Shown: piece by piece, positions 37,083-48,548 of the stretch
How the letters are laid out: each line of letters opens with the position of its first letter
Numbering within the stretch: position 1 is the first letter of the stretch
Assembly: GCA_948470475.1 (NCBI GenBank)
Contig: OX419341.1
Coordinates: forward strand, 20,563,764 to 20,627,763
Direction: 5' to 3'
Length of the DNA stretch: 64,000 nucleotides
DNA from: Galaxea fascicularis
Taxonomy: Eukaryota; Cnidaria; Anthozoa; Scleractinia; Euphylliidae
The notes under the pieces: model-generated
The model's database searches: none
What the model saw: the letters and a program-made list of their open reading frames with translations, nothing else
What the model was told of the DNA's origin: nothing
Made by a program: the position numbers and the translations under genes

Positions 37083-37500
37083 GCCTGTTGATTTGGGAAA
37101 GAATCTTCTCAGGAATTACTATAGAGGCGCTATGGATATACATTCTCTGATCGGGAAACTCCCTGCATCGAAAAAAGGTTGGACTTTGCCCGGTGACAAC
37201 TACATCGGTTCGTACAACCCTCTTGAAAAACAGATGAAATACGATCCCGAAACAGGAGAAATTCAAGAAATTTACCAACAACCAACCGGGCCGACTAATG
37301 CGGTTGCAATGCAACACGATTTCGATTACAGCAGTTGCGCTTTTCGTGAACAGAAATACGATGAAGACGAAAAAAATGCAAGCATGTTGCAGACCGCAAG
37401 ATGGTCAAATCGTTTCAATCAATCACTAATATTTATGATATTTACCCAGGAAGCTCCACTCACCGCGAAGTGGTTTTCAGGGAGGTCCTGCATCCGGATC
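37083..37500 (+). pseudogene. Fragment with parvovirus-type phospholipase A2 domain, likely from an integrated virus-like element
   Basis: After a short lead (MDIHSLIGKLP at about 37132) the frame codes GWTLPGDNYIGSYNPL, then a spacer, then AMQHDFDYSSC. The Y-x-G calcium-loop position and the HDxxY catalytic histidine-aspartate motif are those of the PLA2 domain found in parvovirus capsid proteins. Related domains are reported in adintovirus/Polinton-like elements of animals. In those viruses the domain helps particles leave endosomes. Here the reading frame shifts near 37375-37385 (A-run), continues a little in another frame and stops near 37507. The upstream part is interrupted by the hAT-like element at 36893-37077. 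It is therefore an old, broken copy. No capsid gene, polymerase or integrase of such an element was recognised around it. Confidence 0.6.
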
Positions 37501-37690
37501 GAATTGGAATTTGAAAGTGTTGGTTTATTGGGGAGAGGGGAAAACCGGAGTAACCGGGGAAAAACCTCTCGGAGCAGAGTAGAGAACCAACAACAACAAA
37601 CTCAACCCACATATGACGTCGAGTCCAGAAATCGAACCAGGGCCACATTGGTGGCGAGTGCTCTCACCACTGCGCCAACCCTGCTCCCCT
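37480..37690 (-). mobile_element. tRNA-derived SINE with conserved body (family 2)
   Basis: On the minus strand the head (37686-37615) has A-box TGGCGCAGTGG and B-box-like GGTTCGATTTC, then GACTCGACGTC. The body follows: GTTGGTTCTCTACTCTGCTC, GAGAGGTTTTTCCCCGG, TTACTCCGGTTTTCCCCTC, and a 3' part ending near 37480. Short SINE bodies of this CTCCGG/TTTTCCCC type are shared by many invertebrates; the domain name is not asserted. It has inserted just after the PLA2-like fragment. Confidence 0.75.
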
Positions 37691-38631
37691 GATCGTTTGA
37701 CTCGATCCTGCGGAAGAAAAGGCAATGAAGCCATGCTCTGGCACGGAACGCCATCAACTCGAAACAAAAGCTTGGTCTGGGGGTTTCACATTCCTGAGGG
37801 CTTCCACCGTTTGAGAGAGTTCGTATTTGAGCAGAAGGAATCTGTCTTCTGTTTTTTTTTCTTGAGAATTCTTCCAATGTGAGGAGAATGAGTGTCTGGA
37901 ACCACGCGATCATTTCTTTACGTTATGTTTTCTTTTTTCAATTAAAACAACACCACGTTTTATAAATGCCCACATTTCATCAGGTATTCCTCTTCATCCG
38001 AAAAAATCATACGGTGTGATCACATAGTGTTTGAACCCTTCCGTGAAACATGAACACATGAAAATCGGTACGCCACATTCCAATCTGTCACAAAAAGGTC
38101 TTCATAACAAATCTTTGTGGACATCATCCCAGCCTGATGTTTTTTTTTCTTTGATTTTCTTTTCGACGAGGTTTCTCACATTTTTTTTCCCGAATCTCCG
38201 GAGGAAGCGCGTTAATCCTTTATAACAAATCCATTGCGGATTTGAAAACACACCTGAACTTCAAAATGGGGGACGAAAAATTATGGACAAATGCTTGACT
38301 CCATTCCAAGACCATCAACGGTCAGAAAATGACAGGTAACACAAAAGGTCGGTTTGTGAAGATTAAGCTCGGGACGACCAATGTGGTGCGTTTCTCCTTT
38401 CGCAAAACATTCCAGTTTCATTCACATATTTCATTTCATTCACTGGCTCTGTCTTCATCAACACATGTCCATTCTTCACAACGAAAAACTTTCGTCAGAC
38501 ATCCTTTGCTTTTACAAAAGGGCGCCCACAACAAAGCTGAATAAATTTTGCCGTACCATCTTTCCCTTTTTTCTCGAATTTTTTCAGCATTTAAATATTT
38601 GCGAATTTGTTCTCGGATCTCCGGAGGACAA
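37691..38631. other. Gene-poor stretch, possibly more virus-like remnant
   Basis: On the minus strand about 38215-38100 reads LTRFLRRFGKKNVRNLVEKK then KIKEKKTSGWDDVHKDLL, followed after a stop by CGVPIFMCSCFTEGFKHYVI. This is unusually long protein-like sequence but of no family I recognise. It may be part of the same integrated element as the PLA2 fragment. Confidence 0.3.
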
Positions 38632-39145
38632 AACATTGCATACAAGGCAAATCAATCACTTGGTTTCCTCCGAAGAAATATGAGAATCAATTTGTCTAAT
38701 TTAAAATCTTTGGCTTACAAGACCTTGGTTCGGCCACCAGTCGAATACTCTTCAGCAACATGGGATCCCTACACCAAAGAAAATGTGAAGAAACTGGAAA
38801 TGGTACAGAGACGTGTAGCTTGGTATGTCTTAAACCGGTACAATTATGTATCAAGTGTTAATGAAATGCTACAGGAATTGCAATGGAACACCTTTGAAGA
38901 AAGACGAAAAAAGGATAGACAAGTCATGTTCTATAAATGCACAATGACAAAACTGGAATGGACACTGGGAAATATATGAAGCCGTTGGGTTGAGTTAGCT
39001 GTCATGTCAATTCACTTTTACTGATTATTATAAATTCTCCTACTTCCCAAGAACAACAATCGAGTGGAACGCTTTGCCAAATGAGACACTAAATGCCTCT
39101 TCTTCGACGACATTCACAAACTGCCTTTATTTAATTTATAATATT
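38632..39145 (+). pseudogene. 5'-truncated LINE, reverse transcriptase C-terminal region
   Basis: From 38632 the frame reads KANQSLGFLRRNM, LVRPPVEYSSATWDPYT, KLEMVQRRVAWYVLNRY and MLQELQWNTFEERRKKDRQ. These are hallmarks of the C-terminal part of LINE ORF2 proteins of the CR1/Jockey type. It stops at 38979 but further matching codons continue in another frame (RTTIVEWNALPNETLNA near 39050). It is a dead 5'-truncated copy, with its 3' end near 39145-39200. Confidence 0.85.
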
Positions 39146-39199
39146 ATTATTTCTTTCATTTCTTTATTTATATATCGACCGCTGGCCGATTTCCATCTG

Positions 39200-39676
39200 A
39201 AAGAATAATCAATTATTGTGATGGAAGCAAATAAACGTACAAAGGAGAATACCGGTTTTTAATCCGACATCGCGGTGTTTTTGTGGCAAGGGTAATGAGT
39301 CTCTTTTATTTGGGGCCGGAAATTCTTTTTTCTTGAGACAGGTTTTGAAGGCCTCCTCGAAGCAAACCCCCAGGAATGGGCGGAGGGTCGAACGTTTTGT
39401 TAAGGAACGCCAGAAAGTTCTTAAGATCATCCATTCTGTACCAATTCGGTTCATCTTCATGCTTTTTGATCAGTTGTCTCCAACCAAAGCGCGGATTCCC
39501 CCGCTAGTAACAATTCAAACTGAGAATCTCGTCATAGCTGAAAACGCTGAGGTTTGGGCGTGTTTCCATTGCCGCACTTTCTCTGGTACCCAATATGCAC
39601 CGACGCTCTAAACGGGTGAACCCCCCTCCCCCCGGTTGCCTTTTTTCAATACACACGCTTCCCTGTTCCTTGCTCC
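39200..39676. other. Gene-free stretch
   Basis: Overlapping open frames on both strands near 39209-39611 have no recognisable motif. Confidence 0.35.
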
Positions 39677-39855
39677 AGTAGTAATACCGGAGTCACAACA
39701 AATGCCAGTTCATTCTCACACCATCTTTTCGTTATTTTAAGCTCCCCAACCAACGAGGCTGAGCTTGCTGAAGCTTCGTTTGTTGGGGGAGTTTAAAACA
39801 ACGAAAAGATGGTGAGGGAATGAAGTGGCATTTGCTTGACTCCGGTATGACTACT
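39677..39855. mobile_element. 179-bp foldback element (near-perfect hairpin)
   Basis: The left arm begins AGTAGTAATACCGGAGTCA and contains CCATCTTTTCGTT. The right arm is its inverted copy with few differences, joined by a short loop around 39758-39766. Arms are about 76-85 bp. Target duplications are not obvious. Confidence 0.7.
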
Positions 39856-40073
39856 CTGCCTGTTTCCACTTTCTCGCCATGGCCAACGAATAAGAGACAC
39901 GCATTTTCTTTTCTCAGAAGTGTCCAGTTTCGATAACTAACTTATTCACGTGCCCATGACGTTTGAACTTGAGGATACACTTAAAACAAATTCATTTAAA
40001 GGAACAGCGATACGAACTGAATCAGATGGACTCCGTGGCATAGGATTGTTTATGGGACGTTTTTTTAATTTTC

Positions 40074-40267
40074 TAAGGGTGCGTTCGTTTGGGATGATCC
40101 AGATCAGGATCAATGATCCAAGATCACTCTGATCATGGTACGTCAAAGAAACCGAGAAATCCACTCTGGGTTATGCAAGGATTCCTAGGTTCCTTTGATG
40201 CGGGATGATGCGAGTGATCTTGGATCACTGATCCTGATCTGGATCATCCCAAACAAACGGACCCTAA
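40074..40267. mobile_element. 188-bp Harbinger-type MITE with TAA duplications
   Basis: The element spans 40077-40264. The inverted arms start GGGTGCGTTCGTTTGGGATG and GGGTCCGTTTGTTTGGGATG, match for about 53 bp with few mismatches, and contain GATCCAGATCAGGATCA. TAA flanks both ends (40074-40076, 40265-40267). Confidence 0.85.
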
Positions 40268-41156
40268 GGGGGTGTTTACATGATACCAGCGCGACTTTCA
40301 TTCCGAGGCGAGATGAAAAGTTGCACCGTGTTTGCATAAAGCCGTGTTTATTGGGGTGCGAGTCTTAGGGGGTGTTTACATGGGAAAACTCGCACCGGCG
40401 CGAGTTTCATACCGAGATGACTTCGTGATGTCGTATCACTTTTACATGATGACTGCGTCATTTCATACCATGTTTACATGAAAACTGAATCAAAATCGCA
40501 AACATGGCGCCCATCGTCAGTGACATGTTTTCCGCGACTGCTGCAGTAGCAGTTGTTTCAGCCATAAATTTGTCAAATTCGTTTACGAACCTTATACTGA
40601 GCAAGCTTATCAGCCGGAGAAACAACCTGGCGCGTCTATCAGCTCTAGAAAACTCAGCAATAACACGCTGCCGTCATAAGTCGTTCAAGAAAAGACCGCG
40701 GAAGAAGAAGCGCTTCTGGATAAACCCCGAACGAACCGACCTTTGGTGGCGCAATATGAAAGAAGACAGATGTTTACAAGAAGATTGGAAGAAGAATTTT
40801 AGAATGAGCAAAGCCGAATTTCTGAAGCTTGTTGACGAACTCCGACCCACGTCCAACGTGTTGAAACTGACGAAGCCATCTTGGATTGACAAAAATTACG
40901 CATGCACTACTCGTTCCAGTCTACCTGCAAACCGATTTCACATTTCACCGAAACGAGTGATCATTTGGCGTTTACATGATACCGTTGCGAAATCTCGTAC
41001 TGGAGTGAAATTCTCGCTCCGGTGCGAGAACCGGGGTGACTCGTGCCGGCAGGACAGTTTGGGGTGGTATCATGTAAACAAATGTAGAGCTATGAGAGGG
41101 AACCGGAGTGAACTCGCCCCGGCGCGAAAGTCGCCCCGGTGCCATGTAGACACCCC
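40268..41156 (+). mobile_element. Harbinger-like element with internally deleted transposase
   Basis: The left end GGGGGTGTTTACATG occurs twice, at 40268 and 40368. The right end at 41142-41156 gives GGGGTGTCTACATGG on the other strand. GTTTACATG and CGCACCGGCGCGAG motifs recur near both ends. The left flank is TAA or TTA and the right flank TCA, so the target duplication is imperfect. The element directly abuts the MITE on its left, sharing the TAA. Confidence 0.65.
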
Positions 41157-41175
41157 TCAAGTCAATTCTCTGTAA
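40504..41175 (+). pseudogene. PIF/Harbinger transposase remnant (HARBI1-like N terminus)
   Basis: The ATG at 40504 opens a 223-codon frame. Residues about 60-130 include KKRFWINPERTDLWWRNM, EDWKKNFRMSKAEFLKLVDE and LRP. This is the N-terminal region typical of HARBI1-like transposases: R-x-W-x-x-P-x-R-[TS]-x-x-W-W, then W-x-x-x-F-R-M-S-x-x-x-F. After about residue 130 the similarity ends abruptly, and the frame runs through the element's right subterminal repeats. The DDE nuclease domain is missing, so it cannot transpose itself. Residues 1-45 are hydrophobic and alanine-rich. Confidence 0.7.
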
Positions 41176-42324
41176 TGTGAAATGCCCTGATATTTCTAAG
41201 GTGTCAAATGTCATTAAGCATACCATTAAAAGGAGGCAAGTATTTTCTGAACTCAGGCGTGTCAAGTTTCGACTATTATTTCATTTGACATGCGACGCAT
41301 GTGTAAACAACGTTCATTCGGCAAAAGGGGCGTGAAGTGCTCAAAAGAGACGAATAGAGGTAAAAGTAAGGAATTTATTACTCATCAATAATAAGTTCTG
41401 ATTTTCTTAAAAGTAACAACATATAATGTGCTTAGAAGTCTCTTTAGCTCATGGTCGGATTGTACAGCTTTGCTCAGTTCTGGTATAGCATCCGGCAATC
41501 GCAGAGGTAAATACACAAAATCAAAGCCGTATTGGCCGAATTACTTCTCCTTCTCATTGATTATTGCGACTAAGGTATGCCTCCAGATTTAATGAAAAAG
41601 CCTCTTAGGAACCGAAATGCACAATATACACAACTCGCGAGGCTGACGTTTGTGGGAAAGATGTTTATTCCCCAGTCGGGCGCTCAGCCATGGTGGATAC
41701 AACGAGTTGAAGGCCATTTCAGACCACTGCGTCAGCAGTGCACTGCAACAAAAGTAATCATTTCAATTTGTTCTCGCTGTTGGAATTGAATCAGCTAATT
41801 GATATGAAAATGCCTGCTTTTCCACCACACCGGCTCGGAGCCAGCATGCAAAAGCAGTTGAAAGTACTGATCCAAACAAATAACCCATTAAGCAAAATAA
41901 GCACTGATCACTGTTAGCTTTTCACCTCGATCTCTATAACTCATGCAAACCGCATATCAAGGATCTTGTTCTTGATTTTCTTTAACAAGAAAGATCCAGT
42001 TCGTACCCACGTAAAAAAGATGAATTTCTTTTGTTACTAGTATATTTTTACTAGTACTGTTTTTTTTTTTTTTTTTTTTTTTTTTTACTGTATAATTTCG
42101 CAAAGCCTCAGGAACAACGAGACTGAGCAGAAGAACTGTTTACCATTATTCCACAGTACTTGGCTATCAGCAAAACCATAACTGGGTTTTACAGCAATGT
42201 CTAGTACCAAATACTTATTGGGCTCAAAAAACATACGTATGTAAATATTTGTAACTTAAACACGCTATATTCGTATAGAAAGGTAAAGCACTCTCTAAGC
42301 AACACATCCGACTTACTACAAAAA
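41176..42324. other. Gene-free stretch with poly-T run
   Basis: A run of about 26 T lies at 42060-42086. Nothing coding was recognised. Confidence 0.4.
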
Positions 42325-45300
42325 TTAGATGCTAAAAGCAGATCATAAAATGATGCGAACTTGTTTGTCAGTTTAAGGATCTTCACTACCAGTCACATCA
42401 CAGTAAAATATAAACCTATCCAAAAGGCAGCACATATCCACGTTGGACCTCGCTCAACTTTTGCGTTTACGTGCGACCTTCCATACATCGTTGCTATTTA
42501 ATTTACGCACGTAAAGCCAGTTAAAGTTTACGTCCGCATGTACGTAAACGTTTCGCGACTGTGAAAATCCACCTTTAGGGTAACCGTAAACCAAATTTGT
42601 TGGGTTTTTTTTGTTTAAGCCAGTTATAATATAATTATTTTAGGTACTCATTAAATCGGCAAAGAGAAGTTCGGCTTATTTCTTTGACTCCGTTCATTAA
42701 TTTCTTAAACCTATTCCTCCCGAATAGCGGACACGCGAATTAAACCACGTCCACTGCAAGCATAAATCTGCTAATAAATTTACAAATGTTCAAGTGAAGG
42801 AAGGAAGAATCCCCTCTTGCTTTTCAGTAAATAATGTCCCCTCGTTCCATTGTGCCAGCGCTTGGCTTGGTGTTTCCTCGCTGGCGGCCCGTAATAAAAC
42901 TCACTCTAGGCTATAACTTTCAATTGAGTTCTTTCGCAACGAGGTAAACCCTAAAGGTCCCTTTCTTTCGTTTATGTGGAAACATGAAAACTTGGCTGAG
43001 CAATAAACACATTTACGATTTGGAAAGTGCGTTATTGGAGGCTAATAGTGTCACCATCATCGCAGCATATAAGCGCAAAATTGTGCTGAAGATAATTTGA
43101 TTACCGCTCGAAGTATTCATTAGGAGTGCACGACATTGACCAAAGAATTCACCTGGTCTTCACATTAAACTGTGAAATTACAACAGCTAAATGCGGCTTG
43201 ACAATTCGTTTTCCATTATGTCCATATTCCTCAGGTCAGAAAGCCAAATATTGTATTTATATCCTGATTCACCACAATCTATTCACATGTGTAGCAAAGC
43301 CTCAATGCTTTCAATAAAATGAGCTGACATCTCAATCTACCATGAGCTTAAACTGCGTATAAATTCATGGCTTTTTCAAATGAAGAAACACGTGAGTCAC
43401 TGCTAGACTGGACGAGGTTACGATTCAATTGTCTCTAGAAACTTCTTCAATCAAAAGCTTTAATCTAAAGACCGCAGCGGTTTGTATACAAACCGGACTG
43501 AAGTCACAACTTTGTTCTTTGTCTGTGAAAAATGCATGTTTGATGCGAAGCAAATTGAATATAGAGCACTCAATTTGCTGAAACTGGCGACAGACCAAGC
43601 GACAGATAGACACAATTGTGGCATTCAAGTTGTTCGAAATATTGAACCTATGCGCTGAAACATGAGTAGCTTTGACCAAAAATTACAAACTTATTTCTAT
43701 GTAGACGTAGATCTAGAAATTATACTCAGCCAATTGCCTCTTCGACTGAACTTTCATTTAATCCATTTATGTAAGAAAAAATAAAATGGCCTTGGCTCTA
43801 GAAAATAGACAATGCGCCATTTACACCAAAATCCAATCTTGGGTAACCTATAACAAAATGGCACAAAATCGAAAATTCAGGACAACAGGCGACCAGTACA
43901 ACTTGCACTTGTAGTAGTTCATTTCTCTCTCCTCTTAGGAGCGTTGTCTAGCAAAAGCAGTCCCAATAAAATCGGTTTCGAATCTCCCAGTTAAACTACA
44001 GCATGACGCCACCTAAATTTACCATTTTCGAGCTCATTAGAAACCGTATTCTTCGAAAAACTGTAATTAAGAAAAAAACCCAAACTCGGTGATTGAATAA
44101 AACCATTTCCTCAGTCAGACACAAAGCCACAGTTCCGTGATGTTAAAATCAACATTAAAATTAACATTATTATTCCCGATTTGGTCAACTACAATGAGCC
44201 AAAAGAAATGCAAGAAACTCGATAAAGATGCTGGGTTTCCTAACAGCTCAATTTCAAACAAATCGAAACGAAAAACTAATGCATAACACTGTTATAACAC
44301 TGAAATAATTGTAATCTAGCTGGCTTCCTAAACAAGTGCTTTAAAATACATCCAAAACGGATACAGCATCACCATGGAATTGTAAGTTCGTCTAGACCTT
44401 TAACATGTATTACACAAGCTAAGCTGGAGTTCTCCACATTAGTTCAGCTAACTCATGTCTAAATCCCCTATACATTACCTATTGTTGGTTGTTCAGGTAT
44501 GGGTTAAAATATGTCCCTTCTCCTCCTTATCTGTTCATTCCCAATGGCTGCTCACGTGAATACTAGATAGGAAAAAAAGATAAAACGTATTTGTGATATT
44601 TATCGCAAGATTGCGCCTATAAATTTGGAAAGACTTTGCCCCTGTTCTTGTAGACATGAAATTAATCGTCTTCCTGAATATAGTCATAGATATTTTGCTA
44701 ACCGTTCATCCCCGTGATTAGCTTCATCGCAACTCGTAACGTCTGCAATTCGCGAATGTTATTTGCATTAAACCATGGCAGATTCAAGTTAAGCATTATC
44801 GTTGCCATTTTACGAGATCTGGTTGCTCTCTGATAACGAACTAGTCCAGTCGACCATAACTGCGCTATTGTTAAAAAAAAAATAACAAATTTTACCTTTG
44901 TTTAGTTACCTATTAAAATGAACTGTTAACCATCGCCTTGCAAAGCACTATGATCTTGTACAGCAAAGACGTACCTGAAAGGAAACCAAAATTATTTTTA
45001 GTTGCATTCATTAATCATGTCAAAAAATGCACGTCACATTAATACCTTCAGATGCAGTATTCTCAGCAAGTCCTAAACTGGCTCTTCCACCAATCTTAAG
45101 TAGCTTCTGTTGAGTTGTGGACATAATCGTCACTATGTGTTTTAAAACAATTCACAGATTAAAAACGGAATTGCCATAATCTACAACCTTGAAGGTTCAA
45201 CCAGGATCATCAGGCTAAATAACTTAAACAAGACAACATATCTCAGGTGCATCCAACGAGAAACTTCGATGAAATATCTGTTCGGGAGAGTCTACTCGTT

Positions 45301-47135
45301 CTAAGACTTTCTGATAATGCATTGTCAAAAGCTAATGATTTCTTACCTAAAACATCTCCGAAAAGATTCGCAACCAGGGAAATCGAGGGGGAAAAGGTCC
45401 CTTAGATTTTCGGAAGGGATATTTTTGCAATTTTTGGCTCTTGAAAAGGTCGCCTAGCATTTTCAGGTAAGAAAATAGTTTGTAGAGAAGTTCTTCGAAA
45501 GTAACGTTCAGCTAGGAATTTCTGAAATGAAGATCTCATTCAATAAAATTTTCAAGCACTTCAATTTTCAATTTTTGTAGCTGATTAAAACAGTCTTTAT
45601 TACAAGGAGCCTAGAAATATCCCTCCAGGGTTTTTTCGCTTAATTTGCTCGTTGGGTGCTCCTGATATCTAACAACGGTCTATTCAAAATATTGTATCTA
45701 CATCCTGATTCTCTACCACAGTGTATTCACGTTTATTGCAAAGCCTCGAGAAAGATAAGGACAGAATTTAAAATGGTAAATTCCAGCAAGATGAACTTAC
45801 ATCTCGAACGACCACGAGCTTAAACTGCGAATATATCCATCATTTTAAACGCAATTAAAATCGAGTTGCACAAATCAAGGCAAAGAAAGTCAGTCTTAGT
45901 TTTACTTAACAGCTATTACTTTATAATATTTTACGGGATCAACACGGGCTTCTAAAATTGATTTTGTGAATGAAGAAACTAAGCCAGGTAGAGATTAGGG
46001 CTCTTGGTGTACGTGATGTGGTTTAATTTTTTCAACCTGAGTTCAATTTTCTATTTGTCTGTGTCACATATATTACCATAATCTGAAACAAACTAGTTGA
46101 AACATTAAAAAAATAATAATTTAAAGCCGAACATACACATTCTTAAAAGGATCACAGACACAAATGAGTCACTTCGACTGACTTTAATTTCATGCATGGC
46201 CCGGGTCGATCAATTGCCTCCAGAATCTGCTTGAATTTAAAGGTTCAATCTAACAAATGCAGAAGACTGTATACAGGTAAGAGTTAATTCTCGAGTAATA
46301 ACTTTGTACTTTCTTCGTGAAAAGAGCATGAAAGCAAATGAAATATAAAGCACTCAATTTGCGGAATGCGATAGCATATGAGCAAGCGATTAATAAATAC
46401 AATTAAAGCATTCACGTTATTCAAAATATTAAGACAAAACCCACCGTTGAAATATTAGCACCCAGGGCCAAAATTAGAATTTCGTTACTACGTTGACGTA
46501 GAAACGCTCCTCGGCCAATGATTGCCTTTTAGACTCGATTATGTGAATCTACTCGTGTGAAAAAACATTTTGCAAATAACGGTCTTTGGTTGTAGAAAAC
46601 AGAACTTCCTTCATTTGCTATAACACATAATACAGCTACTGTTCGGAAAACTAAATCAGTCACACCCTTCATGGAATCTGTTCCTTAACGTCCAGTAAAT
46701 TCACCATTTTGGAGCCCTTTAGATGCACCATACCCTTCGACAAATTGTAAGTTAGAAGAAATGCAAACCAAAGTAAAGTATGGAAATTGAGTAAATCTCT
46801 TCGCTAAGTCAGACACAAAGTCACAGTTCCGTATGCTAAAATTAACAGAAAATAGATTTTCTAAATCACGAGATGACGGGGAGTTTGGTCGACTTTAAGC
46901 TAAAATCCTACAAGCGATCACGTCCACCAGAATCTTCTCCAAATTAACTTAATGCTGGGTAACTCCGAACTGTCAATGAAGCCATGGTATATTGAAGTTG
47001 AGCATAATTTACGCCTTCGAGAATAAGGTCATGCCATCTGTTAGGTAACTGATTACGAAATAGTCCAGGCGAGGATAACTGCCGTATTGTTCATAGTAAA
47101 AAGTTTACCTTTCTTTGTTATGTTTTAACATGCAC

Positions 47136-47384
47136 TGTTAACCATAGCCTGCGAGCGCATACGTATTTCCGGTTGTCGCTTCTCTCCGCCCGAAAAGACT
47201 CGTCATCTTTTGCCAATTTCTTTTACACGTGCACTCGTATACTTCACACACATCATGCGTGTTTAGTTCAGGATTTTTATAAACTTGATTGTGATTGGTT
47301 CCAAAAAAATGAAGTAAGGGAAATCGTTTGTGGAGTCGTTTTCGCGACCGCAAATACGTCTGCGCTCGCAGGCTATGTTGACCA
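47136..47384. mobile_element. 231-bp MITE with TAGCCTGCG ends (complete copy, unit A)
   Basis: The element spans 47145-47375. Its inverted ends TAGCCTGCGAGCGCA then ACGTATTT match for about 32 bp. The flanks TGTTAACCA (47136-47144) and TGTTGACCA (47376-47384) are a 9-bp duplication with one change. The empty site (TGTTAACCATCGCC) is seen at about 44927 in the same unit. The first nine bases equal those of the 420-bp element at 19850. Confidence 0.85.
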
Positions 47385-48503
47385 TCGCCTTGCAAAACAG
47401 TACTGAAATTTTACTGCGAAGACGTACCTGAAAGGAAAACCAAAACAATTTCCAGCTACATAAATCGTGTCAAAGTATGTACATCTGTGTTCTTAGACCC
47501 TCTACTCCACAGTAGGTCTTCAACATGTTGTGTTGTGGACAGATTCGTCACTATGCGTTTTAAATCAAATCATAGATTTTTCGATCAAAACGTTATTGTT
47601 GACTATTATGCATAAAATCATGACGTTTTCCTAATTCGTCAATTGATTATGATCGTCGTTTTTATTGTCCCGAGGTACTGACTTTTTTTTATCTCACAGC
47701 ATGAATTCAAATAAATCGCACAGATTTCGATTTAGTTGTTACCTAAATAACTGCCTCCCATGGTCGTACTCCAATTAAAGATGGTAGTGAGGCCACAGAC
47801 TGCACCGGTAAATATGGTTTAAAAGGCATTCAAAACGTACACAATCACCATGCAATCCTAAGCTACGACTACAACTTTTACGTCAGCGTGACGAAAACCA
47901 AACTCACAGATCAAAGTATATATTTTTACACAGTTCTGTTCAGAGGGAAACCAAAGGCCCAGCTCCTAAAACAGTATGGTTTGATCAAACTCCCGTTGGC
48001 GAAGAAGAGCTATTAAAAATCTGCACTGAAACAGGGTCGTCGTTGATATCGTTCAAAAATCCCGCAGTCGCGTATTGAAAAAGATGGTAAACGTGCGCTT
48101 GAGCTTAAAAAGGTACTGTTGTTACGAAATGAAGAAATTGTGTCACCTTTCTTCAAACTTGCTTAAGTAAATAGTTCCACAGTTTGGTAATGTTGATTAA
48201 TAGAGCTGAGTATAGGATTTTCTTGAAAATCACTTCGCTGGCACAATTTACTCGGGATCAGCTTCTTCTTCTTTGTCAGTCCATCACGGAAAAGAGCGGC
48301 TGATTAATGATTGAGTAAGAGCGCTAATGCGTTAAGGTAACGAAATTTGTGGTAATCTACAATCTTAAAGTAAAATAAAACTTTGGTTTTACCACGATGA
48401 TCATAAAGAAAACATGTCAAAGTACGGTCTATTCACCAAACATTTCTTCACCTAGTTACCTTGGCTGGTTCACTGTAAGGACTATCTACTCGGTATGTTT
48501 ACT

Positions 48504-48548
48504 GCTCACGAATTGCCAAAGAAACCGTTTCTTCGGCAATTCGTGAGC
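48504..48548. repeat. Near-perfect 45-bp palindrome
   Basis: The arms GCTCACGAATTGCC / GGCAATTCGTGAGC pair over 14 bp. After one mismatch, AAGAAAC / GTTTCTT pair, leaving a single-base centre. It lies in the part of unit A not present in B or C. Confidence 0.85.
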
